DNA of 64,000 nucleotides from NCBI RefSeq assembly GCF_019924045.1, contig NZ_JAHXBN010000006.1, forward strand, positions 62,001 to 126,000, in the 5' to 3' direction. Below the pieces are notes generated by a model. That model worked only from the letters and a program-made list of their open reading frames with translations, did no database searches and was not told where the DNA came from. The stretch comes from Dyadobacter fermentans (GTDB taxonomy: Bacteria > Bacteroidota > Bacteroidia > Cytophagales > Spirosomataceae). The position numbers and the translations under genes are program-made. Shown here piece by piece: positions 28,932 through 36,796 of the stretch (position 1 is its first letter; the number at the start of each line of letters is the position of its first letter).

Positions 28932-29467
28932 ACGTAATAAGGACTAATCATCAAGTAAACGATTACACCGGTAACACTCACATAAAGCCAGATCGGCATG
29001 GCCCATTTCACAGCTTTCCGGTGTTCGGGAATCTGGTTGGTATATCCGAAATACACCGCCCGTAATACAAACCAAACGACCCCAATCGACAACACGATAT
29101 GCGAAATCAGTAAAAAGTAATACACGGGCCGTACAAATCCGGTTCCCCCGAATGGTGTGGCCTCATTGGAAATGTGGTAAAGCACATAGCATACCAAAAA
29201 CACAGAACCTAGCGCGAATGCCGCGGTCATCGTCTGCCGGTGTGCTATAACATTTTTCTGTTTGATAAAATAATAGCCCATGATCAGCAACATCGCTGTC
29301 ACGGTGTTAATTACGCCAATCACGTGCGGGAGTACTTTCGTCCACGCCCCGAGATCAATCTTCTGCCGGATTCCCAGCAACAAGGCAACCACCACCGGGA
29401 TGACGATTGCCAGAACATTGATGATACGCTCGTATTTTGGTTTTCTTTCGATTGTTAATGTAGCCAT
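28928..29467 (-). CDS. DUF420 membrane protein
   Basis: 179 residues with five or so hydrophobic spans (INVLAIVIPVVVALLLGIRQ, VIGVINTVTAMLLIMGYYFI, TAAFALGSVFLVCYVLYHIS, LLISHIVLSIGVVWFVLRAV, and a final one). It belongs to the DUF420 (YozB/CtaM-like) family, whose Gram-positive member CtaM is needed for heme-copper oxidase maturation. Spaced histidines at AHRQ, YHIS and ISH are consistent with metal or heme handling. It lies between the SCO-like gene (6 bp gap) and the terminal small gene (4 bp overlap). Confidence 0.85.
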   Translation of the reverse strand: MATLTIERKPKYERIINVLAIVIPVVVALLLGIRQKIDLGAWTKVLPHVIGVINTVTAMLLIMGYYFIKQKNVIAHRQTMTAAFALGSVFLVCYVLYHISNEATPFGGTGFVRPVYYFLLISHIVLSIGVVWFVLRAVYFGYTNQIPEHRKAVKWAMPIWLYVSVTGVIVYLMISPYYV

Positions 29468-29473
29468 ACCTAC

Positions 29474-30070
29474 CTATTTCTCATTCTTCTTTTCATAATC
29501 AAGGATCTTGATCTCGGCCATTAGCCGGTCGGTCTCCTCTCCATCTCCTGCCTTATAAAAGCCTCTCACCTGCCTGTTACGGTCAATCAGCACAATCTGA
29601 CCTGCCCGACCATTCAGAGCGTCGCTTCCCTTGGCTGCATCTGTTAATTCCTTCGAAAAACAGTTTGCAATCGTCACACTATCCGCCTTTACCGATTGCC
29701 ATTCTCCACGTCTTACAGTATCGGTCGCAATCACCAACACCTGCAATTCCGGGATCGCAGCTTTCAATGCCGCAATGCGGGCTATTTCATCGACCGCCCT
29801 ATCACAAGGCTCTCCGCATTCCGAGGGCATCCGGCTTACGACAGTCAACCGTCCGTCCAGGTTTACGCCGCCGAACACGCCGCAATCTGCCGAGACCTGA
29901 TGAAACACCGTATCGCCATTTTGCACGACGATCGAGCCGTTACCATCGAGTTGCGCAACGAAGTATGGCAGGTCGTAATGGTTCGTCCCGAACAGTTTCA
30001 GTAAAGCAAAAATCAAAGCCGGTATTACTAATGTGACGATCAGTAATCCGGCTTTGGGAAATTTTTTCAT
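29474..30070 (-). CDS. Divergent SCO-like (thioredoxin-fold) copper chaperone
   Basis: 198 residues with an N-terminal membrane anchor (about 8-27, GLLIVTLVIPALIFALLKL). SCO proteins deliver copper to the CuA site of subunit II using a CxxxC motif and a distal histidine. Here Cys85 and Cys89 occur in MPSECGEPCDRAV, giving the CxxxC spacing, but the proline that normally follows is aspartate and a distal histidine is not obvious. The end (GRAGQIVLIDRNRQVRGFY) fits a thioredoxin-fold strand pair. It sits in the usual place for sco in Bacteroidota oxidase operons, so the assignment relies on motif spacing plus context. Confidence 0.7.
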   Translation of the reverse strand: MKKFPKAGLLIVTLVIPALIFALLKLFGTNHYDLPYFVAQLDGNGSIVVQNGDTVFHQVSADCGVFGGVNLDGRLTVVSRMPSECGEPCDRAVDEIARIAALKAAIPELQVLVIATDTVRRGEWQSVKADSVTIANCFSKELTDAAKGSDALNGRAGQIVLIDRNRQVRGFYKAGDGEETDRLMAEIKILDYEKKNEK

Positions 30071-30079
30071 TCTAATTTA

Positions 30080-30415
30080 TTATCCGAAAATCGCTTCGAA
30101 AATCGCATTTCCTTCGAGCAGGAGCGCCAGGATCAACCAGGCTACGAATATGACCGGCACGAGTATCGACCAGATCAGCGTTTTTGTTTCATGTTTCAAG
30201 TGCATGAATTCCCCAACGATGTAGAATGCCTTCACGATCGTCATGACGATAAAGATCGAAACTTTAAGAACGCCATGGGGAATTGTAAATGCAATCAAGA
30301 ACTCGAGTGAGGTGATGATCAAGAGAATCCAAAAGGTTTTCCAGATCGCTTTACGCTGCTCTGCTCCTGCTTCGGGATCCTGGTTATGCACGTGGTGATG
30401 ATGTACTTCCGCCAT
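30080..30415 (-). CDS. Cytochrome c oxidase subunit IV family protein
   Basis: 111 residues with a His-rich N-terminus (MAEVHHHHVHNQDP) and three hydrophobic spans (FWILLIITSLEFLIAF, VSIFIVMTIVKAFYIVGEFM, LVPVIFVAWLILALLL). The segment FYIVGEFMHLKHE is characteristic of the prokaryotic COX4 family. This subunit stabilises the oxidase complex. It is 31 bp after the subunit III gene and 9 bp before the SCO-like gene in the operon. Confidence 0.9.
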   Translation of the reverse strand: MAEVHHHHVHNQDPEAGAEQRKAIWKTFWILLIITSLEFLIAFTIPHGVLKVSIFIVMTIVKAFYIVGEFMHLKHETKTLIWSILVPVIFVAWLILALLLEGNAIFEAIFG

Positions 30416-30446
30416 TTTACTTCAATTTTAAATATTGTCCTATAAA

Positions 30447-31217
30447 TTAAACCAGGTAGAAGAATGTAAATACAAACACCCAAACCAGATCCACAAAGTG
30501 CCAGTAGAGACCTACCTTCTCCACCATCTCGTAGCTTCCTCTCTTGTCGTAGAAACCTGTTGCGGCACGGAAGAAGATCAGAATGTTCAGGATCACACCC
30601 GAGAATACGTGCGTTCCGTGGAAGCCGGTGATGAAGAAGAAGAAATCGGCAAATGCAGGAGGGCCGTATTGGTTCTCTGTCAGGTTAGCACCAAAAATCG
30701 TTTTCTCAACCCAGGTGCCGTTTTCGATCACTTTCATCACCGTACCAGCATCGGTTCCATGGATGAAGTGGCTCCATTCCCAAGCCTGGCAACCAAGGAA
30801 GGTAAAACCGCCAAGAATGGTCCAAAGCATATATTTTTCAACATTCGCGCGGTCCATGCGGTGACCTGCTTCCACGGCGAGTACCATTGTAACGGAGCTC
30901 GCGATGAGGATGAATGTCATGATACCAACGAATACCAGCGGCAGCGAAACACCGTGCAGGAATGGAACGGCTTCGTAAACCCTTTCAGGTACCGGCCAGT
31001 ACATGTTGGAGAAGGTAAAATCTTCGTGTTTTCCGGTGAATGCAGGGAAACTAAACCGGGCTGTACCATATGCCACCAGCAAGGCAGAGAAAGTAAAGGT
31101 ATCCGAGATGAGGAAGAACCACATCATCAGTTTACCGTAACTTGCTTTCATAGGCTCAATACCCCCCAACCACATTTTGGGTTCTACCGCGCCGGGTGTT
31201 GTTACATGTGCCGCCAT
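30447..31217 (-). CDS. Cytochrome c oxidase subunit III (longer copy)
   Basis: 256 residues, multi-span, COX3 family. Recognised by MWFFLISDTFTFSALLVAYG at the first spans, HRMDRANVEKYMLWTILGG, and FFFITGFHGTHVFSGVILNI with the conserved HGxHV near the C-terminus, ending YWHFVDLVWVFVFTFFYLV. It contains an inserted soluble loop (about 140-190) with a GTDAGTVMKVIENGTWVEK stretch, longer than in canonical subunit III. A second, shorter subunit III gene lies 13 bp upstream; they are similar enough at the C-terminus to be homologues. Which one is built into the oxidase, or whether both are, is not clear. Confidence 0.93.
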   Translation of the reverse strand: MAAHVTTPGAVEPKMWLGGIEPMKASYGKLMMWFFLISDTFTFSALLVAYGTARFSFPAFTGKHEDFTFSNMYWPVPERVYEAVPFLHGVSLPLVFVGIMTFILIASSVTMVLAVEAGHRMDRANVEKYMLWTILGGFTFLGCQAWEWSHFIHGTDAGTVMKVIENGTWVEKTIFGANLTENQYGPPAFADFFFFITGFHGTHVFSGVILNILIFFRAATGFYDKRGSYEMVEKVGLYWHFVDLVWVFVFTFFYLV

Positions 31218-31230
31218 TGATAAAAAATTA

Positions 31231-31818
31231 TTAATTAAAGGTCAATAAAAAAACAAAAAGGTATAACCAGAGTATATCCAAAAAGTGCCAGTAAGTAGCA
31301 CTGATCTGTATTCTTCTCAGATTTTTGGAATGCACATTCAGCTTGAATGCCGAAAACAGCGCAAATACCAAAACAATCAGGCCGGTAATGATGTGGAAAC
31401 CGTGAAGCCCGGTAAACACGTAAAAGAACGAGCCGGACGGATTTCCTACAAAATAGACATTCATCGCCACCAGCTCTTTCCAGCCCTGAAATTGCATATA
31501 AAGGAAGATCAGGCCGAGTACAAAAGTAATAGAAATTGCTATTTTCAATTGTTGGAACTGATCTTTTTTTGCCGAGAAATAGGCCCATTGCATCGCTACG
31601 CTACTCATTATGAGCACCACGGTGCTGTACCAGAAGATCTGCGGCATTTCAAATTCGAGCCAGTTACCTTCCGCGCGACGCACGAGGTAGGCGCTGCTCT
31701 GAGAGGCGAAAAGCATGATAATCGTTACGAGGAACAGCCATAGAATAAACTTCTTCGGGTCCATCGCCAACGTCTCTTGTGGCTCTCTTTCCAATTTATA
31801 TTGCTGAACGTTTTCCAT
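31231..31818 (-). CDS. Cytochrome c oxidase subunit III (shorter copy)
   Basis: 195 residues with five predicted spans, COX3 family. Characteristic parts are KFILWLFLVTIIMLFASQSS, FFYVFTGLHGFHIITGLIVL with the conserved HGxH, and the final ATYWHFLDILWLYLFVFLLT. It follows ctaB by 17 bp and precedes the longer subunit III gene by 13 bp. Paired subunit III genes are common in Bacteroidota caa3 loci; together they may supply the helices of a full-length subunit. Confidence 0.92.
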   Translation of the reverse strand: MENVQQYKLEREPQETLAMDPKKFILWLFLVTIIMLFASQSSAYLVRRAEGNWLEFEMPQIFWYSTVVLIMSSVAMQWAYFSAKKDQFQQLKIAISITFVLGLIFLYMQFQGWKELVAMNVYFVGNPSGSFFYVFTGLHGFHIITGLIVLVFALFSAFKLNVHSKNLRRIQISATYWHFLDILWLYLFVFLLTFN

Positions 31819-31835
31819 TTTCTCTCAATTCAATA

Positions 31836-32729
31836 TCACAATTTATCCAACAAAAAAGCAATCTGTACGATAGGCAGGTAAATGAACGATCCGAACATCA
31901 GCTGCTTCGCGGTCTTGTCTGTGCAGGTACGCATAAGGTGGAACGTCTGCGCGAGGAACAACACCCCGAAAACTGTCGCAATGAATGCGGAATTGATGCC
32001 AGTCATTCCCAGTTCGTACGGCAACCAGCCGATTGGAAGCAGGAACAGCGTATAGATCATAATTTGCAAAGTCGTATCAGAGTCTTTCAAACCGTTGGCC
32101 GGCAACAATTTGAAACCTGCTCTTTTGTAATCTTCATCCAGTACCCATGCAATGGCCCAGAAATGCGGGAACTGCCAGAAGAACTGGATCGCAAACAGGA
32201 TACCAGGTTCCAGACCAAAGTGGTTGGTTGCCGCTACCCAACCGATCATCGGAGGAAATGCCCCCGGGAATGCTCCCACGAACACCGCGATCGGACCGAC
32301 GCGCTTCAACGGCGTGTAAACGAAACCGTAAAGCACCAGCGACAGCAGGGAAATAAGCCCGGTTGTCAGGTTAAAAACCATCACAAATATCACCAACGAA
32401 GCTACCCCAAGGATTACTGCCCAGACAGCAGCTTGCTCCACCGTAATTCTTCCGCTTGGCAACGGCCGTGAAGCCGTTCTCTTCATCATTTTGTCCAGAT
32501 CCTTTTCCAGAATCTGGTTGATAATGTTCGCAGCACCGGTAATACCAATCGACGCGAGGATGAAAAGCACCACATCGGAGGTTTTCACTTCTTTCGCGCC
32601 CAGGCAATAGCCCATTGCCCCGGAGAACGCGATCAACGACGCCAACCGGAATTTGAGTAATTCAAATAAAACTCCTAATCTCTCTCTGATCTTCCCAACC
32701 CCGCTTACACTTTCCTCTACTGAAATCAT
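31836..32729 (-). CDS. ctaB: Protoheme IX farnesyltransferase (heme O synthase)
   Basis: UbiA-family prenyltransferase of 297 residues that converts heme B to heme O for the oxidase. The allylic-diphosphate motif NIINQILEKDLDKMMKRTA includes the DxxxD aspartates, and FPGAFPPMIGWVAATNHFGL plus the second motif WQFPHFWAIAWVLDEDYKRA are typical. Nine or so spans follow the usual pattern. It lies 20 bp after ctaA, the next enzyme of heme A synthesis. Confidence 0.96.
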   Translation of the reverse strand: MISVEESVSGVGKIRERLGVLFELLKFRLASLIAFSGAMGYCLGAKEVKTSDVVLFILASIGITGAANIINQILEKDLDKMMKRTASRPLPSGRITVEQAAVWAVILGVASLVIFVMVFNLTTGLISLLSLVLYGFVYTPLKRVGPIAVFVGAFPGAFPPMIGWVAATNHFGLEPGILFAIQFFWQFPHFWAIAWVLDEDYKRAGFKLLPANGLKDSDTTLQIMIYTLFLLPIGWLPYELGMTGINSAFIATVFGVLFLAQTFHLMRTCTDKTAKQLMFGSFIYLPIVQIAFLLDKL

Positions 32730-32749
32730 TATTACAGAAATTGATAATG

Positions 32750-33778
32750 CTAAAACTGGCTACCAGCCGTCCCGGCCACGCCTTCATATTTTAAATACTT
32801 CTTACCATTCACAACCAGCCATACGATGAACTGCAAGCCGATCAAAAGGATGGCGAATGTAAGGTGAACAGGCTGCGCAAATGCGGGAACTCCGAAATAC
32901 GCCATGATTACACCCGTTGCGATCTCCGCTATCAGTATCCAGAAGCAGGCTTTGGCAATTTTGCCAGCTACCGTTCCCTGGTTTCCGGTTTTCAAAACTT
33001 TGTTGATCCAGATTGCATTCACAACAAAGACCAGAATTGAAAATGACCGGTGTATGTAAAAATTAGCGCCTAATTCATCGATCCATTGTGACCGGGCTCC
33101 GTAACCCAGCCGCATGATCACTACATCCATCGCTTCACGAACTTGCGTTCCGAGCAGAATCTGCAACAACGAGAGCGCCATTACTGCGATCCCAATTCCG
33201 CTGAGTACTTTCTCGCTGCCTTCCCGCAGCGTAAGCACTTTCTCGACATAGCCTGCCCACGTAAATACGTAAAGCACGATGAAAATGATCACTATGGCGA
33301 GCAGCATGTGCACTGTGACGATCAGCGGGTGCAACTCGAAAGAAACTACTTTCGCACCTAACCAACCCTGGAAGCCGGTGAGCAAAAATGCAGTGAGGCT
33401 CCAAAAGAATACTTGCTTGTTTCCGGATTTCAGAAAAGGAATGGAGGCCAGCAGCATCAGAAAAATGATGACACCTGTGAGCGCTCCTACAAGCCTGTTT
33501 ACGTACTCTGTCCAGGTTTTCGTCGCATTAAACTCGACTTCTCCTTTCAGCTTCGCACCGTAAATCTCCTTGTAATTGGGAGGAAGTTGTGATGCTTCGG
33601 TAGGAGGGACCCATCTGCCGAAGCATTTAGGCCAGTCGGGACAGCCCATTCCTGAGCCTGTGCTTCTCACCACGCCGCCTGCTATGACTACCAGGTACAG
33701 CGAAATGAGTGTATTTAAAGCGAATCGCCGGAACCGGCGATTCGCTTTAAGATCAATGATGTGTTTTGAACTGGTCAT
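32750..33778 (-). CDS. ctaA: Heme A synthase (COX15/CtaA)
   Basis: 342 residues, eight-span membrane enzyme that oxidises heme O to heme A. The start ATG at 33778 (MTSSKHIIDLKANRRFRRFA) overlaps the end of ctaD by 26 bp; a further upstream start at 33796 is possible. Family features are GGVVRSTGSGMGCPDWPKCF, with the conserved glycine-serine loop and paired cysteine, and the internal repeat with VTVHMLLAIVIIFIVLYVFT and FYIHRSFSILVFVVNAIW supplying heme-ligand histidines. Its first codons contain a perfect 17-bp hairpin (33715-33750), which begins just after the ctaD stop. This may limit ctaA expression relative to ctaD. Confidence 0.95.
   Translation of the reverse strand: MTSSKHIIDLKANRRFRRFALNTLISLYLVVIAGGVVRSTGSGMGCPDWPKCFGRWVPPTEASQLPPNYKEIYGAKLKGEVEFNATKTWTEYVNRLVGALTGVIIFLMLLASIPFLKSGNKQVFFWSLTAFLLTGFQGWLGAKVVSFELHPLIVTVHMLLAIVIIFIVLYVFTWAGYVEKVLTLREGSEKVLSGIGIAVMALSLLQILLGTQVREAMDVVIMRLGYGARSQWIDELGANFYIHRSFSILVFVVNAIWINKVLKTGNQGTVAGKIAKACFWILIAEIATGVIMAYFGVPAFAQPVHLTFAILLIGLQFIVWLVVNGKKYLKYEGVAGTAGSQF
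33715..33750 (-). promoter_or_regulatory. Perfect 17-bp hairpin inside the 5' end of ctaA, just after the ctaD stop
   Basis: TTAAAGCGAATCGCCGG (33715-33731), two bases AA, then CCGGCGATTCGCTTTAA (33734-33750) is a 36-nt perfect inverted repeat. In transcript direction it starts two bases after the ctaD stop codon (33753-33755) and is read in ctaA as about LKANRRFRRFALN. No T-run follows, so attenuation of translation, RNA processing or protection of the ctaD 3' end is more likely than termination. Confidence 0.75.
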
Positions 33779-35636
33779 TGAAGTTTTGTGACTCAATCAC
33801 CTTTTCTGTCGCGATCAGCTCATTCTCATGAGGGAAGTTCGATTCAGGTGTTTGAGAATACGGGATGTTCTGAGGGATGAAGTCCTCTTTCGCACCCGGT
33901 TTGCTGTAATCATATGACCAACGATATACCGCAGGAATTTCGCCTTCCCAGTTTCCGTGACCCGGAATAATAGGAGCAGTCCATTCGAGCGTGTTTGAAC
34001 GCCATGGGTTTTGCGGAGCTTTTCTTCCTTTGAAAATGCTGTAAAAGAAGTTCCACAGGAATATGAACTGTGCAAGGAACGTGAATATCGCTGCGATAGA
34101 GATAAACATGTTCATATCCATGAACTTATGCGTAAAGTCGTAGCTGGTGAACTGGTAGTAACGACGAGGGAAACCCGCGATACCAACGTAGTGCATTGGA
34201 ATAAATACCAGGTAAATTCCGATGAAAGTCAACCAGAAGTGCGCCTGACCCAATGAAGTGTTCATCATGCGGCCAAACATCTTAGGGAACCAGTGGTAAA
34301 CCCCCGCAAAGAGACCGAAGGCCGACGCAGCACCCATTACCAAGTGGAAGTGAGCTACTACGAAGTAAGTATCGTGCAACTGAATATCCAATGCACTGTT
34401 ACCCAGAATGATACCAGTCAAACCACCTGATACGAACAGGGAAACCAGACCGATTGAGAACAACATACCCGGGGTAAACACGATATTACCTTTCCAGAGT
34501 GTTGTAATGTAGTTAAAACCTTTCACCGCAGAAGGTACCGCGATAATCAATGTCAGGAACATGAAGACCGATCCGAGGAATGGGTTCATACCTGTTACGA
34601 ACATGTGGTGCGCCCATACGATAAATGCAAGGAATGCAATACCCAGCATGGATGCGATCATCGCACGGTAACCGAAGATCGGCTTGCGTGAGTTCGTCGC
34701 GATTACCTCGGATGTAATACCCAAAGCAGGAAGCAATACGATGTATACCTCAGGGTGACCTAGGAACCAGAACAAGTGCTGGAACAGGATCGGGCTACCA
34801 CCCACGTTTGGCAGCGCTTCACCATTGATGTAAATGTCGGAAAGATAGAAGCTGGTACCGAAGTGACGGTCGAAGATCAGCAGCAATACAGACGAAAGCA
34901 ATACAGGGAATGAGATCAGACCCAGAACCGCAGTGATCAGGAACGACCAGATCGTCAGAGGCAGGCGATCGAAAGACATACCTCTTGTACGCAGGTTGAT
35001 AACCGTGGTAATGTAGTTGATACCACCCAACAGCTGCGATACGATAAAGAACGCCATACTAGCCAACCACAACGTCATACCCATGCCCGAGCCTGGGTGC
35101 GCCTGTGGCAATGCGCTCAATGGAGGGTAAATTACCCAGCCACCTGCCGCAGGTCCTTGTTGCAGGAACAACGAAGCGAACATGATAATGCTGGCCAGGA
35201 AGAAGAACCAGTAAGATAGCATGTTCATAAAACCTGACGCCATATCGCGCGCTCCGATTTGAAGCGGGATCAGGAAGTTACTGAAAGTACCGCTCAAACC
35301 CGCCGTCAATACAAAGAATACCATAATGGTACCGTGCATTGTAACCAAAGCCAGGTAGAAGTTAGGGTCCAGCTTACCTGCGTCGCTGATCCAGCCACCA
35401 AGGACAGGCTTCAACCATGACAGGTTAGAATCGGGCAAACCGAGCTGGATACGGAAGATCACCGACATGGTAATCCCGATAACAGCCCACAAAATACCCG
35501 TGATCAGATACTGCTTGGCAATTACCTTGTGATCTTCACAAAATATATATTTCTGCCAAAAGCTTTGTGCTTCGTGGTGGTGGTCATGCTCGTCTGCGTG
35601 GTGGTGAGCTGTTTCCAATCCTTCAATAGCTGACAT
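33753..35636 (-). CDS. ctaD: Cytochrome c oxidase subunit I (caa3-type)
   Basis: 627 residues, catalytic heme-copper subunit carrying heme a and the heme a3-CuB centre. The first 24 residues are His-rich and cytosolic. The CuB/cross-link motif is present in WFLGHPEVYIVLLPALGI (HPEVY), the CuB histidine pair in VWAHHMFVTGMNP, and the heme ligands in DTYFVVAHFHLVMGAA. The C-terminus is extended and hydrophilic. It lies between ctaC (29 bp upstream) and ctaA, with a hairpin just after its stop. Confidence 0.98.
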   Translation of the reverse strand: MSAIEGLETAHHHADEHDHHHEAQSFWQKYIFCEDHKVIAKQYLITGILWAVIGITMSVIFRIQLGLPDSNLSWLKPVLGGWISDAGKLDPNFYLALVTMHGTIMVFFVLTAGLSGTFSNFLIPLQIGARDMASGFMNMLSYWFFFLASIIMFASLFLQQGPAAGGWVIYPPLSALPQAHPGSGMGMTLWLASMAFFIVSQLLGGINYITTVINLRTRGMSFDRLPLTIWSFLITAVLGLISFPVLLSSVLLLIFDRHFGTSFYLSDIYINGEALPNVGGSPILFQHLFWFLGHPEVYIVLLPALGITSEVIATNSRKPIFGYRAMIASMLGIAFLAFIVWAHHMFVTGMNPFLGSVFMFLTLIIAVPSAVKGFNYITTLWKGNIVFTPGMLFSIGLVSLFVSGGLTGIILGNSALDIQLHDTYFVVAHFHLVMGAASAFGLFAGVYHWFPKMFGRMMNTSLGQAHFWLTFIGIYLVFIPMHYVGIAGFPRRYYQFTSYDFTHKFMDMNMFISIAAIFTFLAQFIFLWNFFYSIFKGRKAPQNPWRSNTLEWTAPIIPGHGNWEGEIPAVYRWSYDYSKPGAKEDFIPQNIPYSQTPESNFPHENELIATEKVIESQNFNDQFKTHH

Positions 35637-35665
35637 ATACTTTTATTGTAATTTAATTAATAGAA

Positions 35666-36775
35666 TTATCGTAGACTAGAACTTGCACCGGCACCGCCAG
35701 CTGATGTTGCTGAGCTATCAGCAGCAGGAGTAGCTGCTTCGGCAGGCACATATTTCATCGCCTTTGCTTTCAGGTTCTCAGGAACTTTCGCAAGATATTC
35801 TGGGTAAGTCGACAGGAAAGTAGCCTGCTCCGATACCCATTTTTTGTATGTAGCCTCGTCGTCTACGATCAATCTCATTTTCATCGAAAAGTGACCTTGT
35901 CCACATACCTCCGTACAAGCAATCTCGTAGTCAAATTTCGGGTTACCGGTTTCGGCGCGCATATCAGCGGTTGTCTTGTCCGGTACGAACCAGAATTTGG
36001 TTGGCATACCTGGAACAGCATCCATTTTCACACGCATGTGGGGAATGAACACGCTGTGCAACACGTCGCGAGCGCGGATTTTCAAAAGTACCGGACGGCC
36101 CACCGGGATGTGCATTTCCGAAGGGTTGGTAAAGTCGTCAAATGAATTTTCGTCCGACAAATCGATACCCACTTCGTTTTGTGCATCAATCAGTTTGTAG
36201 TTGTAATCACCAAGCTTGTTATTATCTACACCGCCGTAACGAGCGATCCAGTTGAACTGCTTACCGGTGATCTCGATCACTTCCGCGTCGCGTGGTGCTT
36301 CTGCTGTGATATCCGACCATGCTTTCCAGCCTGTGAATACCAGCAATGCCATTACGATAGCAGGGATGATAGTCCAGATCAGTTCAAGCTTGTGGTTCTC
36401 AGGATAGAATGTAGCTCTATGTCCTTTTTTGTGTTGATATTTCCAGGCGAAGAAAAACACCAGGAAGTTTACGATAATGAAAGGAATGGTAAGGATTCCC
36501 ATCGAGAACCAGAACAAGTCATCGGTTCTTCTACCGTGTATCGAAGATGCTTCGGGAAGGAAGAATTCACGTGCATGCAGGTATGACCAGGTAATGGAAA
36601 CAGCGCCTCCAATCAGGATCACGATAAACATGGCACCATTGAATTTATTACCAGAAGTTTCAACCTCCTCTGAATCGGTTTTGTTGATACTCTTCAAAAC
36701 ACCCTGCAGCCTGGATATCACAACCCCGGTGAGGACAATAAATACAAGAGCAACTAATGCGATAATAATATACAT
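35666..36775 (-). CDS. ctaC: Cytochrome c oxidase subunit II (CuA subunit)
   Basis: 369 residues. Three hydrophobic stretches occur: MYIIIALVALVFIVLTGVVI at the N-terminus, then GAMFIVILIGGAVSITWSYL, and later spans ending ELIWTIIPAIVMALLVFTGW. The periplasmic cupredoxin domain binds CuA through Cys287, Cys291 and His295 in CTEVCGQGHFSM, with His also in the DVLHSVFIPHMRVKMD region. A Ser/Ala-rich tail ends the protein and no cytochrome c domain is fused, so electrons probably come from a separate or complex-bound cytochrome c such as ActA or ActE. Confidence 0.97.
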   Translation of the reverse strand: MYIIIALVALVFIVLTGVVISRLQGVLKSINKTDSEEVETSGNKFNGAMFIVILIGGAVSITWSYLHAREFFLPEASSIHGRRTDDLFWFSMGILTIPFIIVNFLVFFFAWKYQHKKGHRATFYPENHKLELIWTIIPAIVMALLVFTGWKAWSDITAEAPRDAEVIEITGKQFNWIARYGGVDNNKLGDYNYKLIDAQNEVGIDLSDENSFDDFTNPSEMHIPVGRPVLLKIRARDVLHSVFIPHMRVKMDAVPGMPTKFWFVPDKTTADMRAETGNPKFDYEIACTEVCGQGHFSMKMRLIVDDEATYKKWVSEQATFLSTYPEYLAKVPENLKAKAMKYVPAEAATPAADSSATSAGGAGASSSLR

Positions 36776-36796
36776 GATGATTTACTGGTTTTGCAA

